From Chloroflexota bacterium (GTDB lineage Bacteria; Chloroflexota; Ktedonobacteria; Ktedonobacterales; JADMIN01), in NCBI GenBank assembly GCA_021814145.1, contig JAKAIY010000013.1, positions 1-41,845 on the forward strand: a stretch of 41,845 nucleotides of DNA, written 5' to 3'. The notes beneath the pieces were generated by a model. The model worked only from the letters and a program-made list of their open reading frames with translations, was not told the origin of the DNA and searched no databases. Below, piece after piece: positions 26,407-34,261 of the stretch. Each line of letters opens with the position of its first letter. Within the stretch, counting starts at the first letter, position 1. The translations under genes were made by a program, and so were the position numbers.

Positions 26407-27273
26407 ATGGCGCAAGAGCCAAAGATGAGGCCGACAGAGCCAGTGGTCGCTGACACTATTACCGAGCGGGTGCGCGAGCGGTACGCGGGAGCCGCGCTCC
26501 AGGTTCTCAGCCAGGGGGGCTCCTGTTGCGCGCCCCAGCCGTCCGGAAACGCTTGCTGCTCGTCCGATCCGTTTGGCGCGGACCTCAGCGCGGGCAATTA
26601 CACCGCCGATGACCTGGCGCTGCTGCCGGAGGAGGCGGCGCTCGCCTCGTTGGGATGTGGCAACCCGACCGCGCTGATTGACCTGCGCGCCGGGGAAACG
26701 GCGCTCGATCTCGGTTCAGGCGGCGGCATTGATGTGTTGCTCTCCGCTCGCCGTGTTGGTCCGACCGGATTTGTCTTTGGCCTGGACATGACCGATGAGA
26801 TGCTGGCGCTGGCGCTGGAGAACAAAGCGAAGGCCGGCGCCACGAATGTCGCGTTTCTCAAGGGGCGCATCGAGGACATCCCGTTGCCAGCGAACTCCGT
26901 AGATGTCGTGATCAGCAATTGCGTCATCAACCTCAGCGCCGACAAGGGGCAGGTTCTGCGCGAGGCGTTCCGCGTGCTCAAGCCCGGCGGGCGCTTCGCG
27001 GTCTCGGATGTCGTCGCTGATGGCCCCGTCCCGGAGGCGCTGCGGCTGAACATGGAGGCCTGGGTGGGCTGCCTCGCTGGCGCGCTCGACATTGATGATT
27101 ACAAGCGGTTGCTCACTGATGCGGGCTTTGAGGAAGTAAGCGTGACGGTCACCAAACGCTATACGGTGGCCGAGGCTGGCCTCGACCCCAGCGCGCTCCC
27201 CGCTGGCTGGGAGGCGGGCGATGGGAAGCTGGCTAGCGCGTTCGTGCGCGCCACCAAGCCACAGACAGCTTGA
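26407..27273 (+). CDS. arsM: Arsenite S-adenosylmethionine methyltransferase
   Basis: VRERYAGAALQVLSQGGSCCAP...FGADLSAGNYTADDLALLPEEAALASLGCGNPTALIDLRAGETALDLGSGGGIDVLLSARRVGPTGFVFGLDMTDEML...ISNCVINLSADK; directly downstream of arsR. Confidence 0.96.
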   Translation: MAQEPKMRPTEPVVADTITERVRERYAGAALQVLSQGGSCCAPQPSGNACCSSDPFGADLSAGNYTADDLALLPEEAALASLGCGNPTALIDLRAGETALDLGSGGGIDVLLSARRVGPTGFVFGLDMTDEMLALALENKAKAGATNVAFLKGRIEDIPLPANSVDVVISNCVINLSADKGQVLREAFRVLKPGGRFAVSDVVADGPVPEALRLNMEAWVGCLAGALDIDDYKRLLTDAGFEEVSVTVTKRYTVAEAGLDPSALPAGWEAGDGKLASAFVRATKPQTA

Positions 27274-27305
27274 GCGGATCCAGCGCGCGACGCCGGTCCT
27301 GCGCG

Positions 27306-27893
27306 CTAGCTCGCGCCCGGCGCCTTCTGCCGCGCCCGTTTGCGCGCGGCGATCCGGCGGCGCTCAAGCTGATCGAGCAGCGCCGCCGGGACGCTTTCGA
27401 CGCACAGCAGCGCGCGGTGTTCCTGGCCGATGAACCCTTCCGCGAGCGCGTGATCAATGAAAGCCATCAGTGGATCATAGTACCCGCTCACGTTGAGCAA
27501 CCCGATTGGCTTCTGGTGCAGCCCAACTTGCGCCCACGTGATCGCCTCGAACAGCTCATCGAGCGTGCCGAATCCTCCAGGAAGCGCGATGAACACGTCC
27601 GACAGATCGGTCATGACGGCTTTTCGTCGGTGCATGCTGCCCACGATACGCATCTCTGTCAGGCTGGTGTGCGTGACTTCATCGGGGAACGCGCGCCGGG
27701 GGGCGACGCCGATGACCTTTCCCCCCGCCTCAAGCGCGGCGTCGGCGAGCGCGCCCATCATCCCCACACCCGCGCCACCGTACACGATTCCGATGCCCCG
27801 CCTGGCGATTTCCGTTCCCAGCGCGCGCGCCGCGTCAACATACTCAGGCCGCAGCCCTGTCCTCGATCCCGCATACACACAGACCCGGCGCAT
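27306..27893 (-). CDS. LOG family (TIGR00730-like Rossmann) protein
   Basis: MRRVCVYAGSRTGLRPEYVDAARALGTEIARRGIGIVYGGAGVGMMGALADAALEAGGKVIGV...MHRRKAVMTDLSDVFIALPGGFGTLDELFEAITWAQ. Confidence 0.94.
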   Translation of the reverse strand: MRRVCVYAGSRTGLRPEYVDAARALGTEIARRGIGIVYGGAGVGMMGALADAALEAGGKVIGVAPRRAFPDEVTHTSLTEMRIVGSMHRRKAVMTDLSDVFIALPGGFGTLDELFEAITWAQVGLHQKPIGLLNVSGYYDPLMAFIDHALAEGFIGQEHRALLCVESVPAALLDQLERRRIAARKRARQKAPGAS

Positions 27894-28133
27894 AGAGCGT
27901 TCTCCAATGCTGATCAATCCACAGGTTTCAAGGCGCTCGCTCGCGAGGCCCAGCGGTGACAGTCTACGTAGCGCCGCCCGCGAGGTCAAATATGGCCGCC
28001 CCATTGGAGCGCGTCAGCGCCTCTATGTATTCTACGTTTGAGTGAAGGCGAGGGGCGCCAAACTATCCGCCCGCGCGCGCAACTCATCCCCACGCTTGCG
28101 CGTAGATCGTCCAAGCCGCTAATGACACACTCA

Positions 28134-28165
28134 TGATAGAGCTGATCGGATGTGGTACTCTATCA
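28134..28165. promoter_or_regulatory. Perfect inverted repeat TGATAGAG-N16-CTCTATCA upstream of the DUF6569-like gene
   Basis: TGATAGAG 28134-28141; CTCTATCA 28158-28165. Confidence 0.55.
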
Positions 28166-28187
28166 GAAGTGAAGTGGCGTCGTGGCG

Positions 28188-28210
28188 CTCCCGGCCTCTA
28201 GGGCCGGGAG
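28188..28210 (+). promoter_or_regulatory. 5'UTR hairpin abutting the Shine-Dalgarno sequence
   Basis: CTCCCGGCC (28188-28196) tctag GGCCGGGAG (28202-28210), then aaaggggg SD and GTG at 28226. Confidence 0.6.
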
Positions 28211-28225
28211 AAAGGGGGATGAGAC

Positions 28226-29335
28226 GTGTCAGATACCGCATCGAGCGCGCAAGGGGCGCATGAACAGGAAACAGTCGCGGCGGCGGTGCGTGAGTTGATT
28301 GGGAGTGTGCGGCAGGCTGAGCCGCTGCGTGTAGGCGCGCTGACGCTTATCCCGCTCCTGCCCACGCCAGAGCGGGCAGCGCGACAGACAGGGTATCTGC
28401 CGCTGGAGGAGGCGCTGCGGCGTAAACTCGTAGCGATTACCGAGCAGGCGCAGGCGAGCGTGCCGGAGCTGCTGGCGGTCAGCACGGCGGACGCGCCTGT
28501 CGTGCTGGTGGGTGGTGAGCAGGTCATCGGCGGCCTGCAGAACCGGGTGCTGAATACAACAATCTTGCTGGCGCCACATGTGGAGCTTCAGATTCCCGTG
28601 ACGTGCGTCGAGGTGGGGCGCTGGCATGACGAGCCGGATACTTTCGAGGAGGACACCGCCGCTGATCCGGCTGGATCCGCGCCCACGCGTCCCATGCGGC
28701 GCGGGTTCACATCCGACGAAGCGGCCTATGCGAAGCTGCGCCAGATGCATGCGAAAACAGTCACACAGTCGCTCGCGGTGGGAGATGGCCACCGCGCCGA
28801 TCAGGGCGCTGTCTGGGGCGAGGTGTCTAGTCGCATATCCGCTGCCCGCTTGCTCGCGCCGTCCGGCGCGATGCAGGCGCTCTATAAGGCGCCGGAGCGG
28901 GCGCGCAGGCTCAAGGAGACAGTGGAGGCGCTGAAGCGGCCTGATGGCGCGCTGGGCTTCGTCGCCCTGCTCAATGGCGTCGCGCTGGGCGCGGAGCTGT
29001 TCGCTGATGAGGCGCTGGCGGGCGCGTACTGGGACAAGCTGGCGCGCAGCTACGCGGTCGAGGCGCTCGATGAGGATGGCCGCGCGACAACAGAAAAACA
29101 GGGCGCTGGTGGCGGCGAGGCGCGCCTCCTGGAAGATGCGCTGGCCGCCGGCATCCAGGTTCACCCTTCGCCGGGGCTGGGTGTGGACGCGCGGCTGGTG
29201 AGCGCCAGCGTCTCCGGCGCCGGACTCGTTCACGAGGGGGTCGCCGTTCACCTGTCGCTCTTCCCCGAGGACCCCAGTGACGACAAGGGCCCTCAGCGAC
29301 CGCGCCGGCGCACGGGCGCTATCGGCCCTCGCTAG
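28226..29335 (+). CDS. ARPP-1/DUF6569-like protein
   Basis: LRVGALTLIPLLPTPERAARQTGYLPLEEALRRKLVAITEQAQASVPELLAVSTADAPVVLVGGEQVIGGLQNRVLNTTILLAPHVELQIPVTCVEVGRW; family signature (GEE/Q-x-GxxQNRxLNTTIL, IPVxCVExGRW). Confidence 0.8.
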   Translation: MSDTASSAQGAHEQETVAAAVRELIGSVRQAEPLRVGALTLIPLLPTPERAARQTGYLPLEEALRRKLVAITEQAQASVPELLAVSTADAPVVLVGGEQVIGGLQNRVLNTTILLAPHVELQIPVTCVEVGRWHDEPDTFEEDTAADPAGSAPTRPMRRGFTSDEAAYAKLRQMHAKTVTQSLAVGDGHRADQGAVWGEVSSRISAARLLAPSGAMQALYKAPERARRLKETVEALKRPDGALGFVALLNGVALGAELFADEALAGAYWDKLARSYAVEALDEDGRATTEKQGAGGGEARLLEDALAAGIQVHPSPGLGVDARLVSASVSGAGLVHEGVAVHLSLFPEDPSDDKGPQRPRRRTGAIGPR

Positions 29336-29359
29336 CTCTCTCTGACGGCGGCATATCAC

Positions 29360-29399
29360 GCAAGGCGGGCTATCCGCGTCATGTGGGCGCCCGCCTTGC
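29360..29399. terminator. Bidirectional terminator-like hairpin between convergent genes
   Basis: GCAAGGCGGGC (29360-29370) / GCCCGCCTTGC (29389-29399), perfect 11-bp stem. Confidence 0.6.
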
Positions 29400-29444
29400 C
29401 TGTATGTCGCGCCCGTCTGGCGTCGCTGGCGGGCGCCAGGCCCG

Positions 29445-30455
29445 CTACGGCTCGCGCGCCACGAACAGCCCATAGCGCGCGGCGAAGTCCAGGATCGCGC
29501 GCGTGTCGAGCAGACGCGGGCCGTTCCAGGTGACGCGAACCGTCGTGGGGGCTTCCGCCTCACCCAGATAGAGCGCGCGCTCCCCGTCCAGCGCCAGCAC
29601 GCATGGGAGCGTGGTGATCGCGGCCGCCTCGCCTATCGCCAGCCGCCGCCAGGAGCGCACGGCTATCCGCTCGACATTTCCCGGCGCGATGGGCGTCAGC
29701 ACGCGCACGGAAGCTGGCGGCGCGCCAGGCTCCGCCAGATCGAGCATGAGGGCGCCATCCTCAAAGGGCGAGAGCGGGCTGAGATGCGCGCCAATCGCCG
29801 CCAGCCCGATGCATCCCGGCATGGCTTGCGCGAGCCACAGCCTGGTGAGCGAAGCGATGTCCGTAACCGCTCGCGCGCCAAGAAACGGCGCGCTCGATGC
29901 GGCGATGTCCACCAGCGCCGTCTCGATCATGACTCCCGCCCGCGTCACCTCCAGGCGTTTTGTCGCGCGTGCGGCGGCGCTCGCCGGGACCAGGCCGCGC
30001 GCGAAGAGTCCCGCCGCCAGACCCGCGATGGTTCCTTCGACTGGCTCAGGGATCACATTATTCGTTCCGGTGGAGATGGCGAGCAGCGGAGTATCGCCGC
30101 AGCCCTTGGCCACCGCGCGGTTCGTGCCGTCACCGCCGAGCGTCACGATGCAGGCGCATCCCTCGCCGGCCATCGCCTGCGCGGCGCGCGTCGAGTCGGT
30201 CTCGTCCTGTGCGAGGCCCATCTCTACCAGGCGCACAGCTATCCTGACGCCGGATACGCTCGCGGCTGCGGTGGCGAGGCCGTAGTGATCGGGCATCGCC
30301 ACCGCCTCGGTGACGCCTGCCGCTTGCAGCCCGAACAGGACGCGCCGCAGAATGCGGACCTTCTCCTGGTTGTCCACAATCGAGCTATGCCCGCTCAGCC
30401 GCCGGATGTCGTGCGCGGCGGCCGGGTTGGCGATGAGTCCCACGAGCGGGGGCAT
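29445..30455 (-). CDS. acoX: ATP-NAD kinase-like (AcoX family) protein
   Basis: MPPLVGLIANPAAAHDIRRLSGHSSIVDNQEKVRILRRVLFGLQAAGVTEAVAMPD...CACIVTLGGDGTNRAVAKGCGDTPLLAISTGTNNVIPEPVEGTIAG; GGDGTNR motif; coupled to the E2 gene. Confidence 0.85.
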   Translation of the reverse strand: MPPLVGLIANPAAAHDIRRLSGHSSIVDNQEKVRILRRVLFGLQAAGVTEAVAMPDHYGLATAAASVSGVRIAVRLVEMGLAQDETDSTRAAQAMAGEGCACIVTLGGDGTNRAVAKGCGDTPLLAISTGTNNVIPEPVEGTIAGLAAGLFARGLVPASAAARATKRLEVTRAGVMIETALVDIAASSAPFLGARAVTDIASLTRLWLAQAMPGCIGLAAIGAHLSPLSPFEDGALMLDLAEPGAPPASVRVLTPIAPGNVERIAVRSWRRLAIGEAAAITTLPCVLALDGERALYLGEAEAPTTVRVTWNGPRLLDTRAILDFAARYGLFVAREP

Positions 30456-31606
30456 TATCGGGCCTCGCTAAAGGTGTCCGGCGACTCTACGAGCCGCTTC
30501 ACCGTCTGGAGGAACTCCGCCGCCGGAGCGCCGTCCACGGCGCGGTGATCGAAGGTCAGGCTGAGCGCCATCATGTGGCCAAAGGCGGGTTCGCCATTCA
30601 CTGGGATGATGGCCTCGCGAATACGCCCGATGCCCAGGATGCCCACCTCTGGGGGATTCAGAATCGGCGTGAAGGCGTCAATCTCATACGCTCCCAGCGT
30701 GGTCAGCGAGAATGTGCTCCCCGCCAGCTCACCCGGCGCGCTGGCATTATTCCGCGCGCGCTCGGTCAGTTCGCGCGCTCTCTGGGCCAGCTCGCTGAGG
30801 GGCAGCGCCTCCGCGTTTCGTACGACCGGGACGAGCAGGCCATCGCTGAGCGCGACCGCCAGGCCCAGGTGGATCGCCGCATGCCGGAGTAGCCGCTCGC
30901 CTTCCATCGTCGCGTTCATCGCGGGGTGCTGTTTCAGCGCCTGAACGGTCACCCACGCCAGCAGGTCGGTGTACGTCACTTCGAAGCGCTGGCGGATACG
31001 CTCGCGCGCCGCTACCAGCGCGTCCACGCGCGCGTCTGTTGTCAGGGTGAGCTGGGCTGCGGTATGCAGGCTTCGCAGCATCCGCTCGGCGATCACTTTG
31101 CGGCGGCCCGTCAGTAGCTCGCCTTCAGCGGCGTACGCGGGCGCGGCAGGCGCCCCGGCGGCCGCCGCGCGGCGCACATCGTCCTCGGTGATGCGCTGGC
31201 CGTCCGCAGGCGTCACGCGCGCAAGCTCCACGCCCAGCTCCCGCGCCAGCCGCCGCGCGGCGGGAGAGGCTGGTGTATACGCGCCTGCGCTGCCCCCTGA
31301 TGGCTGGGCCTGCGCCTCCGCTGGCGCCGCGGCGGGGACGCTCGCTGGCTCTGGCGCCGCTTCCCCTTCCAGGGCAAGCACAGCCACCACCATGCCTGGC
31401 TTGACAATATCCCCGCGCTGTAGCCGCACCTCCCGGATGGTCCCTTCCCTGGGCGCGATGATCTCAACCGTCGCCTTCTCTACCATGATCTCGCCCATTG
31501 TCTGGCCCTGGCGCACGTGCGCGCCAGGGTTCATGAACCAGTTGGCGAGGACCGCTTCCTCGATTGCGGTGTCTTCCCATGCCGGAATCGTGATCTCGAT
31601 GCTCAT
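30455..31606 (-). CDS. Dihydrolipoamide acyltransferase (E2), acetoin dehydrogenase-type cluster
   Basis: MSIEITIPAWEDTAIEEAVLANWFMNPGAHVRQGQTMGEIMVEKATVEIIAP...; peripheral binding domain ASPAARRLARELGVELARV; C-terminal catalytic motif LTFDHRAVDGAPAAEFLQTVK. Confidence 0.95.
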   Translation of the reverse strand: MSIEITIPAWEDTAIEEAVLANWFMNPGAHVRQGQTMGEIMVEKATVEIIAPREGTIREVRLQRGDIVKPGMVVAVLALEGEAAPEPASVPAAAPAEAQAQPSGGSAGAYTPASPAARRLARELGVELARVTPADGQRITEDDVRRAAAAGAPAAPAYAAEGELLTGRRKVIAERMLRSLHTAAQLTLTTDARVDALVAARERIRQRFEVTYTDLLAWVTVQALKQHPAMNATMEGERLLRHAAIHLGLAVALSDGLLVPVVRNAEALPLSELAQRARELTERARNNASAPGELAGSTFSLTTLGAYEIDAFTPILNPPEVGILGIGRIREAIIPVNGEPAFGHMMALSLTFDHRAVDGAPAAEFLQTVKRLVESPDTFSEAR

Positions 31607-31671
31607 AAAGACTTCCTGCCCATTCGCGGCGCCTGGTGAAAGAGGGGAGATGATAGGACGCCACGACAAGG

Positions 31672-31715
31672 GCGCGGTCTGGGGCCGCTCAGCGCTGAGC
31701 GGCCCCAGACCGCGC
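31672..31715. promoter_or_regulatory. Perfect 44-bp palindrome (zero spacer) in the E1beta-E2 intercistronic region
   Basis: GCGCGGTCTGGGGCCGCTCAGC | GCTGAGCGGCCCCAGACCGCGC. Confidence 0.9.
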
Positions 31716-31769
31716 TTCTCCAGTGTTTTGGGTATCCGCGCGCTCCGTGATGGGGCGCTCAGGGCGGCT

Positions 31770-32789
31770 CTAGCGACCGACCAGCTCATGAACGGCGGCG
31801 ATAATCTTGTCCGGGTTGGGCAGGACAAACTGCTCCAGCGGGCGGCTGTACGGGATCGGCACGTCTGGCTCGGCGATGCGGCGCGCGGGCGCGTCCAGAT
31901 AATCCACCGCGGTTTCGGCGACCGTGGCGATCACTTCGCCCGTCATGCCGTAACTGCGGTAGTCCTCATCCACGACGAGCAGTCGGTGTGTCTTCTTCAC
32001 TGAGTTGATGATCGCCTCGCGGTCCAGCGGGACGAGCGTGCGCAGGTCCAGCACCTCCGCCGAGATGCCCTGGCTGGCGAGCCGCTCAGCGGCTTCGAGC
32101 GAGCGGTGGACCATCATGCCAATGGTGACGATGGAGACATCCGTTCCCTGGCGCTTGATGTCGGCCACGCCGAACGGGATGGTGTACTCCTCTTCCGGCA
32201 CAGGCCCGGCGGACGCTTTCAGCATGGTCATCCAGCCCAGCCCCATGATCCCCTTGTGCATGAAGTAGATCACGGGGTTGTCATCGCGGATGGCCTCGAT
32301 CATCAGCCCTTTCGCGTCATAAGGCGTGGACGGCACGACGACCTTCAGGCCCGGTGTATGCGCGAAGATGCTGTAGAGCGTCTGCGAGTGCTGGGCGGCG
32401 TCGTCATAGCCCGCGCCATAGGCGGTAATCAGTGTGACGGGGAAGCGCACGCTACCTCCCGACATGTAGGTGTTCTTGGCCAGCTGGTTGTAGATCTGGT
32501 CCATGCACACCCCAAAGAAGTCAACGAACATCAGTTCGACGATTGGACGCATGCCCTCAGCCGCCGCGCCAGTCGCCGCGCCGATGAACGCTGTCTCGGA
32601 GATGGGCGTATCCATCACGCGCTCCGGGCCGAACTGGTCAAGCAGGCCCTGCGTGGCCCCGAAGATGCCGCCGTACTTGCCGATATCCTCGCCCATGATG
32701 AAGACCCGCTCGTCGCGCTTCATCTCCTGCGCGATCGCCTCAGAGATCGCGCGCGCCGTAGTCAATTCCCTGGATGAAACAGTTGCCAT
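31770..32789 (-). CDS. acoB: Acetoin/pyruvate dehydrogenase E1 component, beta subunit
   Basis: MATVSSRELTTARAISEAIAQEMKRDERVFIMGEDIGKYGGIFGATQGLLDQFGPERVMDTPISETAFIGAATGAAAEGMRPIVELMFVDFFGVCMDQIYNQ. Confidence 0.93.
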   Translation of the reverse strand: MATVSSRELTTARAISEAIAQEMKRDERVFIMGEDIGKYGGIFGATQGLLDQFGPERVMDTPISETAFIGAATGAAAEGMRPIVELMFVDFFGVCMDQIYNQLAKNTYMSGGSVRFPVTLITAYGAGYDDAAQHSQTLYSIFAHTPGLKVVVPSTPYDAKGLMIEAIRDDNPVIYFMHKGIMGLGWMTMLKASAGPVPEEEYTIPFGVADIKRQGTDVSIVTIGMMVHRSLEAAERLASQGISAEVLDLRTLVPLDREAIINSVKKTHRLLVVDEDYRSYGMTGEVIATVAETAVDYLDAPARRIAEPDVPIPYSRPLEQFVLPNPDKIIAAVHELVGR

Positions 32790-32821
32790 AGTAGGATCCC
32801 TCTCATTTCCCCGGTGTGCGA

Positions 32822-33817
32822 TCATCTGGTGGTGACAAATACGTCTTCGAGCGCCTCTTCAGGCGCTGGATAGGGGCTCTCGCGCGCGAACGCGACCGCT
32901 TCGTTGACCGCCTTCTGGGCGGCGGCGCGGAACTCGGCGTCCTGCTCCGGGGTGATCCATTTTCGCGCGAGCAGTTGCTCGCGCAGGCGGGTGATCGGGT
33001 CATGGGCCTTGAGGCGCTCCACTTCCTTCGGATCGCGATAGACCTCTGGATCGCCCTGGAAGTGTCCCAGATAGCGGTCGGTGCGGATTTCGAGCAGGGA
33101 GGGGCCATCGCCGCGCCGGGCGCGCGCCACCGCCTCCTGCGCCGCCTCGTAGACAGCGATCGCGTCATTCTCATGCACGGCGACGCCGGGAATGCCATAC
33201 GCCTGGGCGCGGTCGGCGTTGGAAGCGACGGCGGTCGCCGCCTCCTTGGGGACCGAGATGGCGTAGCTGTTGTCTTCGCAGACAAAGATCACTGGCAGCT
33301 TCCAGCGGGCCGCCAGGTTGAGCGACTCGTGGAACGATCCCTGATTGGCGGCTCCTTCACCAAAAAACGTGACCGCGACATCATCGCGACCCTGCTTCTT
33401 GGCGGCGAGCGCGGCGCCGACGGCGGGCGGCATTCCCGCGCCAACTATACCCGAGCAACTGAACTTCACGCTGGGGTCAAAGATGTGCATATGCCCACCC
33501 TTGCCCTTGCTCAGCCCCGTTTCCTTGCCAAAGATTTCCGCCGTCATCTTTTTGAGGTCTACGCCCTTGGCGATGGCGATATGATGCGCGCGGTGCGGGC
33601 CCGTCGCCGTATCAGTTGGACGCAGATGCGCGCACACGCCGACCGCGACTGGCTCCTGCCCGGCGGACAGGTGCATCTCGCCCGGGACGGGGCCTGAGCC
33701 GATATCAAACACGGGGGTCTTGCCCTCGGTATAGACCTGCGCCATCATCTCCTCAAAGGCGCGAATGGTGAGCATCTGCCGGTACATCGCGATAGCTGTC
33801 TGTTGATCAATGGGCAT
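32822..33817 (-). CDS. acoA: Acetoin/pyruvate dehydrogenase E1 component, alpha subunit
   Basis: MPIDQQTAIAMYRQMLTIRAFEEMMAQVYTEGKTPVFDIGSGPVPGEMHLSAGQEPVAVGVCAHLR...FFGEGAANQGSFHESLNLAARWKLPVIFVCEDNSYAISVP. Confidence 0.93.
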   Translation of the reverse strand: MPIDQQTAIAMYRQMLTIRAFEEMMAQVYTEGKTPVFDIGSGPVPGEMHLSAGQEPVAVGVCAHLRPTDTATGPHRAHHIAIAKGVDLKKMTAEIFGKETGLSKGKGGHMHIFDPSVKFSCSGIVGAGMPPAVGAALAAKKQGRDDVAVTFFGEGAANQGSFHESLNLAARWKLPVIFVCEDNSYAISVPKEAATAVASNADRAQAYGIPGVAVHENDAIAVYEAAQEAVARARRGDGPSLLEIRTDRYLGHFQGDPEVYRDPKEVERLKAHDPITRLREQLLARKWITPEQDAEFRAAAQKAVNEAVAFARESPYPAPEEALEDVFVTTR

Positions 33818-33894
33818 GCCGGTCACCTCCCAGATGAATGGGGCTCCGCGAAACGCCTCATGCGCTCCCGGCCAGAACGGCCTGTTTCTTTCCT

Positions 33895-33933
33895 TCGCTT
33901 CCCTGCCCGGGAGCGCGCCTGGCAGGGAAGCGA
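33895..33933 (-). promoter_or_regulatory. 13-bp stem hairpin in the MoaD-like/E1alpha intergenic region
   Basis: TCGCTTCCCTGCC (33895-33907) / GGCAGGGAAGCGA (33921-33933). Confidence 0.75.
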
Positions 33934-33953
33934 GCGACCTGCCATGCCTCCGT

Positions 33954-34238
33954 TTAGCCGCCAGCCGTTGGCATGAGCAGCGTCAACTGGTCGCCGTCGC
34001 GCAGGGCTTTCGCCAGCGCCACACGCTCATCCAGGCGTTCAGCGCCGGCCAGCGCGCGGATGCCTTGCGGCAGCCCACCCCCGGCGTCACGCAGGTAGCG
34101 CCGAGCCTGCGGGTAGCGGGCGGTCAGCGCGTCCAGCGTCTGCGCCAGCGTCGCGGCGTCTCCGGCCAGCGTCAGCTCGACCTCGCCACTGCCAATCACC
34201 ACCCGGAGCGGACCGGAGACGCGGACGTGAATGCGCAT
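33954..34238 (-). CDS. MoaD/ThiS family ubiquitin-like sulfur carrier protein
   Basis: MRIHVRVSGPLRVVIGSGEVELTLAGDAATLAQTLDALTARYPQARRYLRD...LRDGDQLTLLMPTAGG; terminal GG. Confidence 0.85.
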   Translation of the reverse strand: MRIHVRVSGPLRVVIGSGEVELTLAGDAATLAQTLDALTARYPQARRYLRDAGGGLPQGIRALAGAERLDERVALAKALRDGDQLTLLMPTAGG

Positions 34239-34261
34239 ATGTGAGCCCGCTTTCCTGTCCG

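Noticed and set aside
28229-29563. 444-aa minus-strand ORF opposite the ARPP-1-like gene
   Set aside because: Low-complexity Arg-rich translation; the plus-strand frame has clear family motifs and an SD.
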